NCBI GenBank assembly: GCA_016293205.1
Contig: JAEDES010000004.1
Span: forward strand, 12,966 to 76,965
Direction: 5' to 3'
DNA length: 64,000 nt
DNA from: Bacilli bacterium
GTDB taxonomy: Bacteria > Bacillota_I > Bacilli_A > RF39 > UBA660
In this document: positions 1-7,562 of the stretch, piece after piece
How positions within the stretch are numbered: position 1 is the first letter of the stretch
How the letters are laid out: each line of letters starts with the position of its first letter
Made by a program: the position numbers and the translations under genes
Notes under the pieces: model-generated
What the model saw: only the letters and a program-made list of their open reading frames with translations
Told to the model about the DNA's origin: nothing
Databases searched by the model: none

Positions 1-1
1 A

Positions 2-253
2 GGTCAAATAATGCATTATGATTCTAGAAGTGATATGTATGTTAAATACTATAATGAAGTTGAATCAAATACTGAAGTTATTAGTGCAGCATTTAAAGAT
101 GCTACATTAAGAAGTAATGAGTTAACTATTGGTATAAATTATGTTACAACTACAATGGCTGGTGCTAAAAGAGAATACTATGTTAATTATACTTTTAAGA
201 AACTTGATGACCATAAATATAAATTTTTAGAAAGAAAAGAAGTTGATAACTAG
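2..253 (+). CDS. C-terminal fragment of an unknown protein
   Basis: The reading frame is open from the left window edge to TAG at 251-253, so the gene most likely starts upstream. The ATG at 11 has no ribosome binding site that can be judged. About 83 codons are visible. The product is hydrophilic with alternating polar and hydrophobic residues (IGINYVTTTM, EYYVNYTFKKL), which suggests beta strands. No catalytic motif or membrane segment is visible and I do not recognise the family. A terminator hairpin overlaps the stop codon. Confidence 0.55.
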   Translation, partial: GQIMHYDSRSDMYVKYYNEVESNTEVISAAFKDATLRSNELTIGINYVTTTMAGAKREYYVNYTFKKLDDHKYKFLERKEVDN

Positions 254-271
254 AAATAGTTATCTTTTTTT
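245..271 (+). terminator. Intrinsic terminator overlapping the stop codon
   Basis: GATAACTA (245-252), loop GAAA, TAGTTATC (257-264), then seven T. The TAG stop of the preceding gene lies at the end of the left arm. Confidence 0.85.
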
Positions 272-316
272 GTATATATTTTTTATTTTGTTTAATACTA
301 TTATTGGAGGGATAAT

Positions 317-757
317 ATGGAGAAGGAAGATAATAATATAAAAGTATTAGATGAAGCGAATAAAGGTTGTTGTATGGGAAGAGATGCCTTAGAAGTAATT
401 ATGGAAAAGTCAGATAATAAAGAATTTAATGAGTGTTTAAAAAAATATTATGATTAATACGATAAAATAAGTAATAAGATGGAAGATCTATATGATGAGT
501 TTAGTAATGAAGAAATAGATGAAACTTCCAAGATGGAAAAGACTATGACTTGGTATGGTATAAATATGAGAACAATGATGGATGATTCTACTTCTAAGTA
601 TGCTGAATTAATATTGCAAGGTGCTAATATGGGGATTATTGAAGGTAGAAGATTATTAAATCATAATAAAGAGATTGATAGTGAAGTTAATAAGGTTGTA
701 GATGAATTTGTAAAGATGCAAGAAAAGATGGTTGAAGAATTAAAAGAATATTTGTAG
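317..757 (+). pseudogene. Helical (four-helix-type) small protein interrupted by an in-frame TAA
   Basis: ATG at 317 follows GGAGG (306-310) and opens 46 codons to TAA at 455-457. The same frame continues without another stop through YDKISNK into a further 92 codons (ATG 479 to TAG 757). Read through the TAA, the product is about 145 residues, all helical and charged. It matches the general pattern of a clostridial uncharacterised family: an N-terminal helix pair, then a central 'MGIIEGRR...' helix and a C-terminal helix ending in KEYL. That match is from memory. The ATG at 479 has no Shine-Dalgarno sequence (upstream is ataagtaataag), so independent translation of the second half is doubtful. 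A nonsense mutation, a sequencing error or programmed readthrough are all possible. No metal-binding or catalytic residue set is evident. Confidence 0.6.
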
Positions 758-778
758 AGTTTACTACTCTACTTTTTA
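754..778 (+). terminator. Intrinsic terminator
   Basis: GTAGAGT (754-760), loop TTACT, ACTCTAC (766-772), then TTTTT. It overlaps the TAG stop at 755-757. Confidence 0.85.
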
Positions 779-790
779 TTTGTCTTAATA

Positions 791-799
791 TGATATAAT
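791..799 (+). promoter_or_regulatory. Extended -10 promoter for the YlmH-like gene
   Basis: TGA-TATAAT at 791-799, 17 bases before the ATG at 817. No good -35 is seen at the right distance, as expected for an extended -10 element. AGGTG (806-810) is the ribosome binding site. Confidence 0.55.
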
Positions 800-816
800 T
801 TTTATAGGTGATTTGA

Positions 817-1497
817 ATGTATATAATTCAAAAGAATTTAAATAGACTTAGTAATTATCAACCTACTTTCTTTTTAGATCCTAAAGAACAAAATGAATTA
901 AAAAGAAAATTAAAGAAAGATGAATATAAAGTATTTAAGCCTTTTAATGATAGTGAAAAAGTAATTTTTTATATAGATGAAGAGCCTGAAGTTATTTTAT
1001 ATGAAATTAAATCTAAACAAGAATTAAGACATCAAGATATACTAGGTACTATGTATTCATTAAATATATCTCCAGAAATGTTTGGAGATATTATTCTTTA
1101 TGATGGTAGATATTTTATATATGTTCTTAAGTTATTTCAAAACTATTTTGAGATGAATTTTACTAAAGTAAGAAATAGTTCTGTAGAATTAGTAAGTTTA
1201 GATATTTCATATTTAGAAGATTATGAAAGAGATTACGAAGAAATTGAATTAATTGTATCTAGTGAAAGAATTGATACTGTTATAAGTAGTATTATTCATT
1301 CTAATAGAAATGTTATAAAAGATAAAATTAAAGATAAAGAGATTTTATTAAATCATGATTTATTAAAGAATAATTCTTATATATTAAAATCAGGAGATGT
1401 TTTTAGTATTAGGAAATTTGGTAAATATAAATATGTTGGAATTATTAAGAGTACAAAAAAAGATAACTATATTGTTAAGTGCTTAAAATACTTATAA
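817..1497 (+). CDS. ylmH: YlmH-like S4-domain RNA-binding protein
   Basis: The 226-residue product has the architecture of YlmH. An N-terminal alpha/beta domain carries the FLDPKEQNEL motif near residues 19-28 and the LRHQDILGTMYSLNI...GDIIL block near 71-95. A C-terminal S4 RNA-binding domain follows at about 148-208 (SSERIDTVISS, VIKDKIKDKEILLN, SGDVFSIRKFGKYKYVG). YlmH of Bacillus (about 257 residues) binds 50S subunits and has been linked to rescue of stalled ribosomes; the family is also annotated as a cell-division-associated protein. This copy is somewhat short, mainly at the N terminus. In many Firmicutes ylmH sits between ylmG and divIVA near ftsZ. Here it is monocistronic between two terminators, away from any division genes. 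Confidence 0.75.
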   Translation: MYIIQKNLNRLSNYQPTFFLDPKEQNELKRKLKKDEYKVFKPFNDSEKVIFYIDEEPEVILYEIKSKQELRHQDILGTMYSLNISPEMFGDIILYDGRYFIYVLKLFQNYFEMNFTKVRNSSVELVSLDISYLEDYERDYEEIELIVSSERIDTVISSIIHSNRNVIKDKIKDKEILLNHDLLKNNSYILKSGDVFSIRKFGKYKYVGIIKSTKKDNYIVKCLKYL

Positions 1498-1512
1498 TAG
1501 TTATCTTTTTTT
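1455..1512. terminator. Bidirectional terminator between convergent genes
   Basis: GATAACTAT (1462-1470) pairs with ATAGTTATC (1497-1505), enclosing an inner TTAAG/CTTAA hairpin (1475-1486). An A-run on the left and a T-run on the right allow termination on both strands. The outer stem covers the stop codons of both convergent genes. Confidence 0.7.
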
Positions 1513-2328
1513 AGTGTAGACAAATATACCTGCTTTAGAGTCTGGAAATTGTTCAAATGTTATATTTTCGTCTTGAAAGAAGTCTTTAACTTTGTCAGAT
1601 AAATCATATGAATATGATATAGTTTCTCCACCTACTCTTAGAGGGAGTCTTCTTAATAATTCTTTATGATGATGTGGATTATTATAATTCCATATATTAG
1701 ATAAGTTTATAAAATCATAGTCTTGATCAAAATCCATTGTATAAATATTACCTTCTTTTGTTTTAAGAGAAATTGCTGGGATTAACTCTCTTAAACGATA
1801 ATAGTTTTCTTTTGTAAGATATGGGTTTTGTCTAATATGGTATGAAGGAATTACTGTTTCTCTTGAAAACATTGATGATTCATAAATGTCATACCAATCA
1901 AAGTATGAAAATAAACTATCCCAAAACTCTTTATCATCTTTTGGTAGAGAATTTGATATTTTATCGTACATGTCATCATATATTTCAGATGTTGTGGTTG
2001 ATTCAAAGAAGAAGTATATAAATTCTTCATATGATAAATTTAGGACTGCTGCTAGTTTTAAATATAAAAAATATTTAGGAAAACGGCTTATATCAAATGC
2101 TGTTATTGAATTTGGAGAGACAAGCATACTATTTAATACTTGATCTGATGAACCTAATGTTGTAAGTATATCTTTTTTTCCTAATATGTGATGTTGATAA
2201 TCTACTTGTTTTTCATTAGTTCCTTTATAAATTACTGAAGTATTATGAAAAGCAGTACCATTTATATTACTTTTTGAACCGCTTACAAGTTGCTGAGCTA
2301 TTATAATATCTTGATGTAATTTATTCAT
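1501..2328 (-). CDS. DUF3419/BtaA-like putative SAM-dependent transferase
   Basis: A soluble protein of 275 residues. Around residues 54-107 it shows the pattern of the DUF3419/BtaA group: ILTTLGSSDQVLNSML (a motif I-like glycine/serine nucleotide loop), then SITAFDISRFPKYFLYLKLAAVLNLSYEEFIYFF, where the acidic residue D79 would bind the ribose of SAM. In BtaA-type proteins this domain transfers the 3-amino-3-carboxypropyl group of SAM to a lipid, but many members have no known substrate, so the activity here is inference. The N terminus has no signal peptide. The gene is monocistronic with its own promoter, and AGGAG lies seven bases before the ATG. Confidence 0.5.
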   Translation of the reverse strand: MNKLHQDIIIAQQLVSGSKSNINGTAFHNTSVIYKGTNEKQVDYQHHILGKKDILTTLGSSDQVLNSMLVSPNSITAFDISRFPKYFLYLKLAAVLNLSYEEFIYFFFESTTTSEIYDDMYDKISNSLPKDDKEFWDSLFSYFDWYDIYESSMFSRETVIPSYHIRQNPYLTKENYYRLRELIPAISLKTKEGNIYTMDFDQDYDFINLSNIWNYNNPHHHKELLRRLPLRVGGETISYSYDLSDKVKDFFQDENITFEQFPDSKAGIFVYTKKR

Positions 2329-2351
2329 AGTCTTTCTCCTTTTTAGTGGTT

Positions 2352-2360
2352 ATTATAGCA
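2352..2360 (-). promoter_or_regulatory. Extended -10 promoter for the DUF3419-like gene
   Basis: On the minus strand, TGC-TATAAT (plus 2352-2360) lies 23 bases before the ATG. The upstream region is a T-run without a clear -35. Confidence 0.55.
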
Positions 2361-2374
2361 TATTAAAGCAAATT

Positions 2375-2395
2375 AAAAAAACTTATTTTAGTTTT
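2375..2395 (-). terminator. Weak intrinsic terminator of the femX operon
   Basis: On the minus strand, AAAACT, loop AAAATA, AGTTTT, then a T-run. The hairpin is AT-rich and overlaps the TAA stop at 2383-2385. Confidence 0.45.
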
Positions 2396-2895
2396 CTGCC
2401 GTGTAGGCACCAGAAATAAAATAAGTTACAATTAAATCTAAATGGCGGTTTTAAATATGAATAAAATTCCATATTTGATTTATCATATTCACCTTTTGCG
2501 AAATCTTCAAAATTATTTCTAAAATAGTCTAATATTTCACTTAGTGAGTTGTATTCATGAATACCTTTTTGGTTTTGCCATGAGGCTTCAAACCAATACC
2601 ATTTATTATTATAATTAAATACTGTAAATGTATGACATGGTAATTTTCTGTGTTTTTTTAATACTGCAAAGATTGTTTTATGTTTAATTTTTCTTTTCTT
2701 AAAGTATTTTCTTTGTAATTCACACATTTCCCAGCAAATCGCATGATTTGTTTTTTCAATATTTTTTACAGATTGCATTTTATAATCTTTCACGAAGTTT
2801 CCTTCTGTTAGTTTTTCATGTAGTTGACCATTCTTTGTATGCCATCCATATTTTATATCTTTTATATCACTATAAAACTTTTTTATGTTTATCAT
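2383..2895 (-). CDS. Transglutaminase-like (papain-fold) protein
   Basis: The 170-residue protein has spaced Cys, His and acidic residues in the order of a transglutaminase-like fold. C54 sits in the helix HAICWEMCELQRKYF, H88 in LPCHTFTVF, and E103 in NKWYWFEASW. The sequence around them (a helix starting with Cys, a strand with HTF, then WYWFE) matches an uncharacterised Firmicute family of cytosolic transglutaminase-like proteins, recalled from memory. No signal peptide or membrane segment is seen. The start codon overlaps the stop of the TSCPD gene as ATGA, so the two are translationally coupled. It is last in a four-gene operon with the FemX-like ligase. Substrate unknown. Confidence 0.6.
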   Translation of the reverse strand: MINIKKFYSDIKDIKYGWHTKNGQLHEKLTEGNFVKDYKMQSVKNIEKTNHAICWEMCELQRKYFKKRKIKHKTIFAVLKKHRKLPCHTFTVFNYNNKWYWFEASWQNQKGIHEYNSLSEILDYFRNNFEDFAKGEYDKSNMEFYSYLKPPFRFNCNLFYFWCLHGRKLK

Positions 2896-3152
2896 TTTAC
2901 TAAAGATTCTTCCTTTATCTTTATTAATGCTTGCGCTAATTGGTCACCACATGAAGTCTTTTTAAAATTACATGTTATTCCTTGTAATTTATTTATTATA
3001 GTATCAATATCTTGTCCTTCTACTAATGAAGATACTGCTTTTAAATTTCCATTACATCCACCAGTATATTTTACATTATAGATTTTATTATCTTTTATAT
3101 CAAAATCTATTTCTGTTGAACATACACCTGATGTTTTATATGTATGATGCAT
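2892..3152 (-). CDS. TSCPD-domain (TIGR03905-type) protein
   Basis: An 86-residue protein with the cysteine pattern of the small TSCPD family: YKTSGVCSTEIDF, YTGGCNGNLKAVSSLVEG, LQGITC, and TSCGDQLAQAL at the C terminus. The family signature normally reads TSCPDQLA; here the proline is glycine. The four conserved cysteines (GVC, GGC, ITC, TSC) suggest a metal or redox site, and a related domain ends some adenosylcobalamin-dependent ribonucleotide reductases. The role of free-standing copies is unknown. One base separates it from the upstream femX-like gene, and it overlaps the downstream gene by four bases. Confidence 0.8.
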   Translation of the reverse strand: MHHTYKTSGVCSTEIDFDIKDNKIYNVKYTGGCNGNLKAVSSLVEGQDIDTIINKLQGITCNFKKTSCGDQLAQALIKIKEESLVK

Positions 3153-3153
3153 A

Positions 3154-4386
3154 TTATTTACCTCCTTTTAATTTTTTTAATAATTTAATTAGGTAATACT
3201 CCTTTTTAAGCGGTAATTCGAATTCACCAATAAGTTCTTCTACATAACCATTAAATCTTCTCTTAAATTCGTATATTCCATAGTCTTTTGGATGTTCATT
3301 GATGTTTGCAGGAATACCATAAAAATTATGCTTTTTAAAATTGTGTTCTATTCCATATTTGATTAATTCCCATTGAATTATGTATTGAGAATTAAATCTC
3401 ATATATTCTTCATAGTTTCCACCAGCTAAATAGATAACTTCAGGATCAATTAAGATAAACATTGAGCCAGATAAGGTAATAATATCTTTTCCTGTTGTTT
3501 TCATTATTTCTTTAGCTTCATCTATTCTTTTATCTAAACTTTCAATTTCACTAATTATATTATTTCTTTGACCTTCATTATCCTTGTCATCTTTTAACTT
3601 AGATAGTTTTTCTTCTTTTTCTTGTTTTGTTTCTTTTAATTTTTCTATATATTCTTTTAAATTAAGTTCTGTTACATAATATTTAACTTCATTTGAATCA
3701 TGAAATAAATCATACATATTTTGGTAGTATTCAAGATTACGTACAGCGAAGTTTTTTCTTGCACCTGTTTTTTCCATAATATTTTGGAATCTATCTAATT
3801 CGTCATATGATAACTCAGTCATTGTTATACCTAGTTTTTCGGCTTTACGAATAGTATTTCTTGTACTAGATTGCATTTCTTTTAAGATTTGTTCTTCTGA
3901 TTTACCTTCTAGTCCTAGAGAGAACATCCAACCTACTTGTTCCATATTTTCATTTTTTACTTTTTTAAATCCAAGTGATGTTAAGTATTCTACTACATGA
4001 GAATTATCTTCTCCCCCTTCTACTATGTCACCATTAATATCTCTTTGTTTGTAGATTACATAAGGATCAATTCTTAGGATATATCCATTTTTTGACTTTG
4101 CAAACTCTTTTACTTTTTCTACAAAGAATGTTAATAATTCTTTATTATTGTAATCTAGTAGAAATCCTCTTGGTGAATAAAATTCATTTACATTAAATTT
4201 CCTTTTATGGGATAAAAGTAATGCTGCAGCAACTACTTTTTTATTTTCCTTTACTCCTACAAAGTATGATTTCCAATTTGTTTTTTCTCTTAATTTAGCA
4301 ATTTTAGGAGCGGAAAGGAAAGTTTTTTGCGGATGATTTTCCCAAAATTTTTGATATTCTTTTTCTGTTAATTCTACAAAGTCCAT
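3154..4386 (-). CDS. FemABX-family peptidoglycan interpeptide bridge aminoacyltransferase
   Basis: The 410-residue protein fits the FemA/FemX/MurM family, which transfers amino acids from aminoacyl-tRNA to the lysine of the peptidoglycan stem peptide. It has two GNAT-like domains: residues about 1-160 (KTFLSAPKIAKLREKTNWKSYFVGVKENKKVVAAALLL, YSPRGFLLDYN, GYILRIDPYV) and about 160-400. The second domain contains the characteristic EQVGWMFSLGLEGKSEEQILKEM and SSTRNTIRKAEKLGI motifs and ends with YGIYEFKRRFNGYVEELIGEF. A charged helical arm at about 245-295 is the coiled-coil insertion typical of FemA. The gene shows that this organism has branched peptidoglycan. It is the second gene of an operon, one base after the Lys-rich membrane protein gene. 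Confidence 0.88.
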   Translation of the reverse strand: MDFVELTEKEYQKFWENHPQKTFLSAPKIAKLREKTNWKSYFVGVKENKKVVAAALLLSHKRKFNVNEFYSPRGFLLDYNNKELLTFFVEKVKEFAKSKNGYILRIDPYVIYKQRDINGDIVEGGEDNSHVVEYLTSLGFKKVKNENMEQVGWMFSLGLEGKSEEQILKEMQSSTRNTIRKAEKLGITMTELSYDELDRFQNIMEKTGARKNFAVRNLEYYQNMYDLFHDSNEVKYYVTELNLKEYIEKLKETKQEKEEKLSKLKDDKDNEGQRNNIISEIESLDKRIDEAKEIMKTTGKDIITLSGSMFILIDPEVIYLAGGNYEEYMRFNSQYIIQWELIKYGIEHNFKKHNFYGIPANINEHPKDYGIYEFKRRFNGYVEELIGEFELPLKKEYYLIKLLKKLKGGK

Positions 4387-4387
4387 A

Positions 4388-5278
4388 TTAAATAATCTCC
4401 TCGTCCTCTATGTCTACTTCCCTTTTAACTTCTTTTTTCTTTGGTTCTTCTTTTTTAATTTCAACCTTTTTAGGTTCTTGTTTAACTACTTTTTTAGGTT
4501 CTTCTTTCTTAGTTGTCTTCTTAGTAGTTTTCTTTGGCTCTTCTTTTTTTGTTGTCTTCTTTTGTTCTGGTAACATCTTAGACATCTTATCTAATTTTTT
4601 CTTAGTACTTTTTACTGTTTCATCTATTACATCATCTAGATTGTCAACAATCTTATCTTTATCTAAAATAGTAAAGATTAATAAGAAAATCATAATCATT
4701 AATAATATTAATGTTGCGAATAATATTATATTAAAGTATTCTCTTTTATCTTGAGTTGTATCTAAATAGCTGTTTGTTAAATAATTTTCAAAATTTTCAG
4801 ATGTTATTTCTATTTTGTTTTCTTTTGGTAAGAAATTGTCAATATTATTTAGTGCCATCTCTTTTAGTTCTTCACTTATGATAGATGGATATCCATATAC
4901 TTTTAATGGTTCTGGTTCTTCAGTAATTCTTTCATATGAGTAATCAATTATATCTTTATATTTTGCATAATTATCTTCGTCTATAGCGACTAAATAAGTT
5001 CTCCATTCACCAGTGTCATCTAATTCTATTACAAAGTGAATTCCAATATTTTCTTCTTCATAATATGCAAATTTTTCAGACATACGTGAAATTTCAATAT
5101 ATGAATATTCTTCCACTGATTCTACTTCTGACCAGCGTACCATATTATTTTTTTGCTCAAATAGTTTGTATGAACATACAAATAGTATCATTATTACTAT
5201 TAAGTATACAGTACATGCTAAAAACTTAATTATTAATCTTTTTTCATTAACCTTTTTCTTCTTTTTTGTTTTTTTCAT
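4388..5278 (-). CDS. Bitopic membrane protein with Lys/Glu/Thr repeat tail
   Basis: A 296-residue protein of unknown function. A lysine-rich N terminus (KKTKKKKK) precedes a transmembrane segment at about 17-38. A mostly extracytoplasmic domain (about 45-180) follows, and a second membrane helix lies at about 183-205. The cytoplasmic tail contains low-complexity repeats built on KKTTKKEEPKK, then KKVEIKKEEPKK, and ends in the acidic VDIEDEEII. The extracytoplasmic part has no cysteine and no recognisable motif. It is the first gene of the operon with femX, so an envelope role is likely by context only. The tail could bind RNA, ribosomes or acidic membrane-associated partners; that is speculation. 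Confidence 0.7.
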   Translation of the reverse strand: MKKTKKKKKVNEKRLIIKFLACTVYLIVIMILFVCSYKLFEQKNNMVRWSEVESVEEYSYIEISRMSEKFAYYEEENIGIHFVIELDDTGEWRTYLVAIDEDNYAKYKDIIDYSYERITEEPEPLKVYGYPSIISEELKEMALNNIDNFLPKENKIEITSENFENYLTNSYLDTTQDKREYFNIILFATLILLMIMIFLLIFTILDKDKIVDNLDDVIDETVKSTKKKLDKMSKMLPEQKKTTKKEEPKKTTKKTTKKEEPKKVVKQEPKKVEIKKEEPKKKEVKREVDIEDEEII

Positions 5279-5308
5279 ATTTGTTTACCTCTACTATCTA
5301 ATAATACC

Positions 5309-5340
5309 ATAAAAATAAAAATCTAGGAATATCCTAGACT
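5309..5340 (-). terminator. Intrinsic terminator after the DUF2238-like membrane protein gene
   Basis: On the minus strand, TCTAGG, loop ATATT, CCTAGA (plus 5322-5338), then TTTTTATTTTTAT. Confidence 0.8.
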
Positions 5341-5351
5341 TAATATTTAAT

Positions 5352-6152
5352 TTATTCTGTTATTTTTTTTAATTTAAGAGTGAATCTTTCTATCCATTTA
5401 TGATCATCTCTATCTTTAATATATAAGAATCCAAATATTGAGAATATTGTAGCTCCTATAAAGTTTACGAATAAGTCTTTCATAGTATCAATTATTCCAA
5501 TATCTAGGTATCCTTCTATTACTAATTTTTCTCCATTATTATATGTTATTTCAGTTTTATCTATGTTGTCTACGACTATCATTTCATTATTTTTATCAAG
5601 ATGCTTTGTTTGAAAAACTTCAACAATACGATCTTTTTGCATATCTTGTTTAAAATAATAATCTGCAGTAAATTCAAAGAATTCCCACATTACTCCAACT
5701 GTCATAGAAAAGCAAAATGATACTAATGCTACAAAGACAGGAGTCATATTAATATGAAATTTATCTGTCCTATTTAAAATATCTACTGTAGAAAACCCTA
5801 CTGCGGCACATAAAAATCCATTTAGCGTATGTAACATTGTATCCCAATGCTCAAATATTCCATAGAAGTTTTGAATTTCTCCACATATTTCAGCAGCATA
5901 TATGAATAAGTAAACAATTATTTCTAATGTTTGAGGCATTTCAATCTTAAATGTTCTAGAAAATGATCCTGGGAATGTGAATAGTACTAATGTTAAGATA
6001 CATAAGAATACGTTATTCCAGTTTCCATGCATTGCTTGCGCTACTGCTGATACTATTACTAAAAATCTTAATACAATGTAAACAATTATAGTCGTTCTTC
6101 TATTTTGAAGTTTTTTTCTTATCTCTTCTTTATTTTGATTTGCTTTTTTCAT
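5352..6152 (-). CDS. Polytopic membrane protein, DUF2238/YjdF-like
   Basis: The 266-residue protein has about six membrane helices (near 24-45, 48-62, 75-95, 108-125, 138-160, 222-245) and a soluble loop between the last two (about 165-215). The segment FEHWDTMLHTLNGFLCAAVGFSTVD resembles the conserved 'D..LH...GFL' block of the DUF2238/YjdF family; MWEFFEF in a later helix also fits. The function of this family is unknown. The start codon overlaps the stop of the upstream lipid-kinase gene (TAATG), so they form one transcriptional and translational unit. A role linked to lipid turnover is possible from context. Confidence 0.65.
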   Translation of the reverse strand: MKKANQNKEEIRKKLQNRRTTIIVYIVLRFLVIVSAVAQAMHGNWNNVFLCILTLVLFTFPGSFSRTFKIEMPQTLEIIVYLFIYAAEICGEIQNFYGIFEHWDTMLHTLNGFLCAAVGFSTVDILNRTDKFHINMTPVFVALVSFCFSMTVGVMWEFFEFTADYYFKQDMQKDRIVEVFQTKHLDKNNEMIVVDNIDKTEITYNNGEKLVIEGYLDIGIIDTMKDLFVNFIGATIFSIFGFLYIKDRDDHKWIERFTLKLKKITE

Positions 6153-7084
6153 TACTCCATTTCTTCTCCTTCAAATAAATATACTAAATTATCTTTAGGT
6201 GTCATCATCTTCATGCATTTTTCTACACCAAATGTAAATTTTGTTGTAGCGGTTTTATATTCTTCTCCATCAATACACCATGATGTTTTTGGTGGATCAA
6301 GAAATTCTATTTCAAAATTATTTGTTGAATAATAAGTAATACCAGGAACATATTTTATGTCTCTTGTACTTATCATTACTAATAGTTTTAATAATTCTTT
6401 TTTATTTTTGGCACTTGCCATTGCAACTTCAAATTTATTATCATCAAGTTTCATATCGAAATAAATATCATTTACACCAGCTACTCTTGATGAGTTTGTT
6501 ATAAAGAAGAAAGCATAGTTTCCTTCGTGTGTTTCCCCATCTATTGTATATTTGACATCATAAGTATGAATTTTATTTCTTAGTTGTTTTAATCCATACA
6601 TGATGTAGGCAATTTTACCATATTTCTTTTTTAATTCTCTTGGAGTATTATAAGCCATGTCTATATAGTCGCCTAAACAAGCAACATATATAAATGGTGT
6701 ATCATTTATAGAACATACATCTATTTTTTTTGGTTTTCCACTTAAAAGTAATTCTAAGTTTTTTACCATATTTTTTGTATATCCATACATGTTGGCAACA
6801 TCATTTGTACTTCCCATAGGTAAATTAGCAATAACTAGTTTTTTATCACGACGCATATTTCCAGTTACTACTTCATTTAATGTTCCGTCTCCTCCAGCAC
6901 TAATTACCAAATCAATATCATTTGGCAGATTTTCAATTATTTCAGAGGCATGGTTTTTGCGTTCAGTAAACATGATTTCAGTTTCGTAACTATATTTTCT
7001 TAAAATGTCATAAAATTCTTTGTATCCAGAAAGTTTTTTTGCTTTTCCACTTTCTGGATTCATTATAATTACACTTTTTTTCAT
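6152..7084 (-). CDS. Diacylglycerol/lipid kinase family protein (DagK/YegS type)
   Basis: The product belongs to the DAGK-catalytic family of soluble lipid kinases. It begins KKSVIIMNPESGKAKK, has the ATP-binding motif SAGGDGTLNEVVTGN near residues 61-75 and PMGSTNDVANMYG near 90-102, and ends with the CIDGEEY block typical of the C-terminal beta-sandwich. Such enzymes phosphorylate diacylglycerol or related lipids (DgkB recycles DAG released by lipoteichoic acid synthesis). An LtaS-like enzyme is encoded at 40.4-42.4 kb, which makes a DAG-recycling role plausible but unproven. I place the start at ATG 7084, preceded by AGGAG and GAGGG, rather than at an upstream TTG. It is the first gene of a two-gene operon. 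Confidence 0.85.
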   Translation of the reverse strand: MKKSVIIMNPESGKAKKLSGYKEFYDILRKYSYETEIMFTERKNHASEIIENLPNDIDLVISAGGDGTLNEVVTGNMRRDKKLVIANLPMGSTNDVANMYGYTKNMVKNLELLLSGKPKKIDVCSINDTPFIYVACLGDYIDMAYNTPRELKKKYGKIAYIMYGLKQLRNKIHTYDVKYTIDGETHEGNYAFFFITNSSRVAGVNDIYFDMKLDDNKFEVAMASAKNKKELLKLLVMISTRDIKYVPGITYYSTNNFEIEFLDPPKTSWCIDGEEYKTATTKFTFGVEKCMKMMTPKDNLVYLFEGEEME

Positions 7085-7109
7085 GAATCCCTCAACTCCT
7101 AACAAGATT

Positions 7110-7118
7110 ATTATATCA
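7110..7118 (-). promoter_or_regulatory. Extended -10 promoter for the lipid-kinase operon
   Basis: TGA-TATAAT on the minus strand, 25 bases before the chosen ATG. No good -35 is seen in the AT-rich upstream DNA. Confidence 0.55.
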
Positions 7119-7165
7119 TTATTTTTTATTTTTACTATATTTTTATATTATTTCACATAATCATC

Positions 7166-7196
7166 AAAAAAGAATTATGACTATTCATCATAATTC
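7166..7196 (-). terminator. Intrinsic terminator of the polysaccharide operon
   Basis: GAATTATGA and TCATAATTC (plus 7172-7180 and 7188-7196) form a nine-pair stem with a seven-base loop, followed on the minus strand by six T. The TAG stop of the ASCH gene (7181-7183) lies in the loop. Confidence 0.85.
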
Positions 7197-7561
7197 CATA
7201 ATCCAAGTTTTCCTTTTATTGGGATTGGCTTATCATACTTCTTTACATTTTCTAATTTCCAAGCGTATGTTTCTACATGATTACTTCTACCATATACTAT
7301 AGGATCTATATCACGTAGTTCTTTATTAAATTTTTCATCCACTAAGATACAATCTACTAATTCTGCTTCTCCTATTATGGCACCTAATTCATAATTACAA
7401 TTATATGATTCAAATCTTTTGACCATATCTTTTTCTAGAGACATTCCAGCATGTATTAATATTTTTCCTCGATATTTGGTTTTCCAACTTCTAAATTCAT
7501 ATTTCTTATAACCATCTACTATAAGAGATGCCCATGGTTGTTTTATGGTTAGTGCTTTCAT
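7181..7561 (-). CDS. ASCH-domain protein
   Basis: A 126-residue single-domain protein. It begins with the diagnostic ASCH start MKALTIKQPWASLIVDGYKKYEFRSW, continues with RGKILIHAG (both typical of the PUA-like beta-barrel), and has GAIIGEAELVDC and a C-terminal YAWKLENVKKYDKPIPIKGKLGLW. ASCH domains bind RNA or modified nucleosides; some small members are amidohydrolases acting on N4-acetylcytidine, while others are thought to be coactivators. One base separates it from the glycosyltransferase gene, so it appears to be the last gene of the sugar operon. No functional link to sugar synthesis is evident, and it may simply be co-transcribed. Confidence 0.85.
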   Translation of the reverse strand: MKALTIKQPWASLIVDGYKKYEFRSWKTKYRGKILIHAGMSLEKDMVKRFESYNCNYELGAIIGEAELVDCILVDEKFNKELRDIDPIVYGRSNHVETYAWKLENVKKYDKPIPIKGKLGLWNYDE

Positions 7562-7562
7562 T

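Noticed and set aside
1886..2143. An open frame on the plus strand within the DUF3419-like gene
   Set aside because: It lies inside a better-supported minus-strand gene, has no ribosome binding site and looks like a shadow frame. The same applies to plus frames at 2824, 4410, 6105, 6789, 15310, 34841 and many others.
4400..4560. Possible direct-repeat array or CRISPR
   Set aside because: The repeats follow codons of a Lys/Thr/Glu/Pro peptide and vary in length; there are no unique spacers.
4410..4754. A 114-codon plus-strand frame rich in Ser and Phe
   Set aside because: It is the antisense of the Lys/Thr/Glu repeats of the membrane protein; its composition is explained by that.
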